This document shows, one piece after another, positions 6,421 to 7,547 of a DNA stretch of 7,547 nucleotides; the first letter of the stretch is position 1; every line of letters starts with the position of its first letter. This DNA is from an uncultured Opitutaceae bacterium. GTDB lineage: Bacteria; Verrucomicrobiota; Verrucomicrobiia; Opitutales; Opitutaceae. The stretch spans positions 1 through 7,547 of the forward strand of contig CAKZMS010000358.1 in assembly GCA_937128785.1 (NCBI GenBank), given 5' to 3'. The position numbers and the translations under genes were made by a program. The notes beneath the pieces were generated by a model, which did no database searches, was not told the origin of the DNA, and was given only the letters and a program-made list of their open reading frames with translations.

Positions 6421-6450
6421 AAACCAAAAGCCTCCGCCAGCAGCGGAGGC
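6421..6450 (-). terminator. Intrinsic terminator after the GH130 gene
   Basis: On the minus strand, GCCTCCGC, a five-base loop TGCTG, and GCGGAGGC form a perfect 8-base-pair stem, immediately followed by TTTTGGTTT. It begins about 30 bases after the GH130 stop codon and ends 35 bases before the DUF3500 start. It is the only hairpin in the window with a T-run on the correct side, and it separates GH130 from the dehydrogenase cassette. Confidence 0.85.
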
Positions 6451-6480
6451 CAAGGAAAGCGGAATGGGTCTGGAGGCAGG

Positions 6481-7491
6481 TTACACCTCGGAGTTCTTTT
6501 TCATGTAGTCGAGCAGCTCGTCGACCTGGCAGTGGCACAGCGCGGTGTAGGTGTCGGCGGCGCCGTAGTAGAGCGAGATGCGACCGGTCTTGGCGTCGGT
6601 GAGGGCGGACACGGGGAAGCAGACGTTGGGCACGAAGCCGCGGGTTTCGTAGTCCTCTTCCGGCGTCAGCAGATAATCACGGGTGCGCAGCAGGACTTTC
6701 TCGGGCTGGTCGATCGCGTGGAGTGATGCCCCGATGGAGTAGACGTAGCCGTTACAGGTGTTGGAGACACCGTGGTAGAAGACCAGCCAACCGGCCGTGG
6801 TCTCGATGGGAATGGGGCCGGCCCCAATCTTCATGCCCTGCCACCAACCGCTGCCGCCGGCCTGCATGACCATGCGGTGTTTGCCCCAGAAGGTGAGGTC
6901 CTTGGAGTGGCTGAGGATGACGTCACCGAACGGAGTGTGCGCGCTGTCGGACGGTCGGGAGAGAAGGACGTATTCGCCGTTGATCTTACGGGGGAAGAGC
7001 ACGCCGTTGCGGTTGAACGGCATGAGGGGGTTTTCCATGCGGATGAACGTCTTGAAATCTTTCGTCCTCCCGAGCCCGATGGAAGCGCCGGGGAAGTCAT
7101 CGCACCACGTGATGTAATACCAGCTGCCGATCTTCACCACGCGCGGATCGTAGGCGTAGGAAGGGGTAGCGGTCTTGCCGGCTTCATCGACCCAGCGGAT
7201 CGGGCGATCCTTGATGGTAAACTTCAGTCCGTCGGCGGAGGTGCCGGCGTGAAGGGCGGCGCGGCCATTGCGGCCGTCGGCCCGGAAGACGCCGGCGAAG
7301 CCCTTACCGAAGGGCACAGGAGCAGAGTTGTAGATGCGGGAGGTGTTGGGGGTGGGGTTCCAGCCGATCAGGGGATTCGCGCCGCTCCGCCACATGACGT
7401 GCGAGTAACCGGTGGGTTTATCCTCCCAGGGAATGTTGGGCAGGTTGCGACCGATGATGGTGGTGGCGGATGGACGAGCGGACTTGGGCAC
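6481..7491 (-). CDS. GH130-family glycoside phosphorylase (beta-mannoside type)
   Basis: 336 residues, starting at GTG 7491-7489; this is the only usual start codon between the in-frame stop at 7533-7531 and the conserved N-terminus (IGRNLPNIPWEDKPTG, residues 13-28). GH130 five-bladed propeller features: NPLIG (39-43), SYAYDPRVVKIGSWYYITWC (111-130, with D115 the likely catalytic Asp), GLGRTKDF (139-146), LLSRPSD (176-182), KIGAGPIPI (221-229), FYHGV (238-242), and LLTPEEDYETRGFVPNV (274-290). The C-terminus LYYGAADTYTALCHCQVDELLDYM is characteristic. R142, R179, K221 and H240 keep basic residues where phosphorylases bind phosphate, so phosphorolysis of a beta-mannoside to mannose 1-phosphate is more likely than hydrolysis. 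There is no signal peptide, which fits a cytoplasmic phosphorylase. The linkage (beta-1,4, beta-1,2 or mannosyl-glucose) is undetermined. A terminator follows. Confidence 0.9.
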   Translation of the reverse strand: MPKSARPSATTIIGRNLPNIPWEDKPTGYSHVMWRSGANPLIGWNPTPNTSRIYNSAPVPFGKGFAGVFRADGRNGRAALHAGTSADGLKFTIKDRPIRWVDEAGKTATPSYAYDPRVVKIGSWYYITWCDDFPGASIGLGRTKDFKTFIRMENPLMPFNRNGVLFPRKINGEYVLLSRPSDSAHTPFGDVILSHSKDLTFWGKHRMVMQAGGSGWWQGMKIGAGPIPIETTAGWLVFYHGVSNTCNGYVYSIGASLHAIDQPEKVLLRTRDYLLTPEEDYETRGFVPNVCFPVSALTDAKTGRISLYYGAADTYTALCHCQVDELLDYMKKNSEV

Positions 7492-7547
7492 GGTGGACGG
7501 GGTTTGAAGGCTGATGAAAGAAGGAGGAATTCAGATCGGCGGCAACT

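Noticed and set aside
6386..6538. A 51-residue N-terminal extension of the DUF3500 protein
   Set aside because: It would read through the intrinsic terminator and into the end of the GH130 gene, and would bury the signal peptide.

Overview
The window is GC-rich, and every gene I can support lies on the minus strand, so transcription runs from high to low coordinates. The gene content points to a free-living, carbohydrate-degrading Gram-negative bacterium: a GH130 glycoside phosphorylase, a DUF3500 protein, a GMC/gluconate-dehydrogenase pair with a Tat-type leader, and a two-domain secreted redoxin with a GCSxKW motif. I favour Verrucomicrobiota, probably near Opitutaceae. This is family-level recognition, not a database match.

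Region by region in transcription order. (1) 7491-6481 is a GH130 glycoside phosphorylase, followed by a clear intrinsic terminator (6450-6421). (2) 6385-2910 is a compact three-gene cassette: a secreted DUF3500 protein, a cofactor-binding GMC dehydrogenase without a signal peptide, and a gluconate 2-dehydrogenase subunit 3-like protein with a twin-arginine leader. Gaps are 22 and 10 bases. (3) 2909-2607 is a 303-base gene-free stretch with two related short palindromes. (4) 2606-1523 holds a small single-domain cupin and an unrecognised 227-residue protein, 25 bases apart. (5) 1448-300 is a secreted protein with two thioredoxin-fold domains. (6) 234-1 is the N-terminus of a secreted serine beta-lactamase-like hydrolase, cut by the window edge.

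How they may work together (inference): the cassette looks like an exported sugar or polyol dehydrogenase. The small subunit would carry the folded flavoprotein through the Tat pathway, and electrons would leave through a predicted Fe-S cluster to a carrier that is not encoded here. The DUF3500 protein is the unexplained partner, first in the cassette and exported to the same compartment. GH130 next door suggests a beta-mannoside or similar oligosaccharide context, but the terminator makes it a separate transcription unit. The cupin, unknown protein, redoxin and hydrolase may be unrelated to sugar oxidation.

A common trait is that none of the eight starts has a recognisable Shine-Dalgarno sequence; several have pyrimidine-rich CCTCC-type leaders instead. 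I saw no tRNA, rRNA, CRISPR array or insertion sequence.
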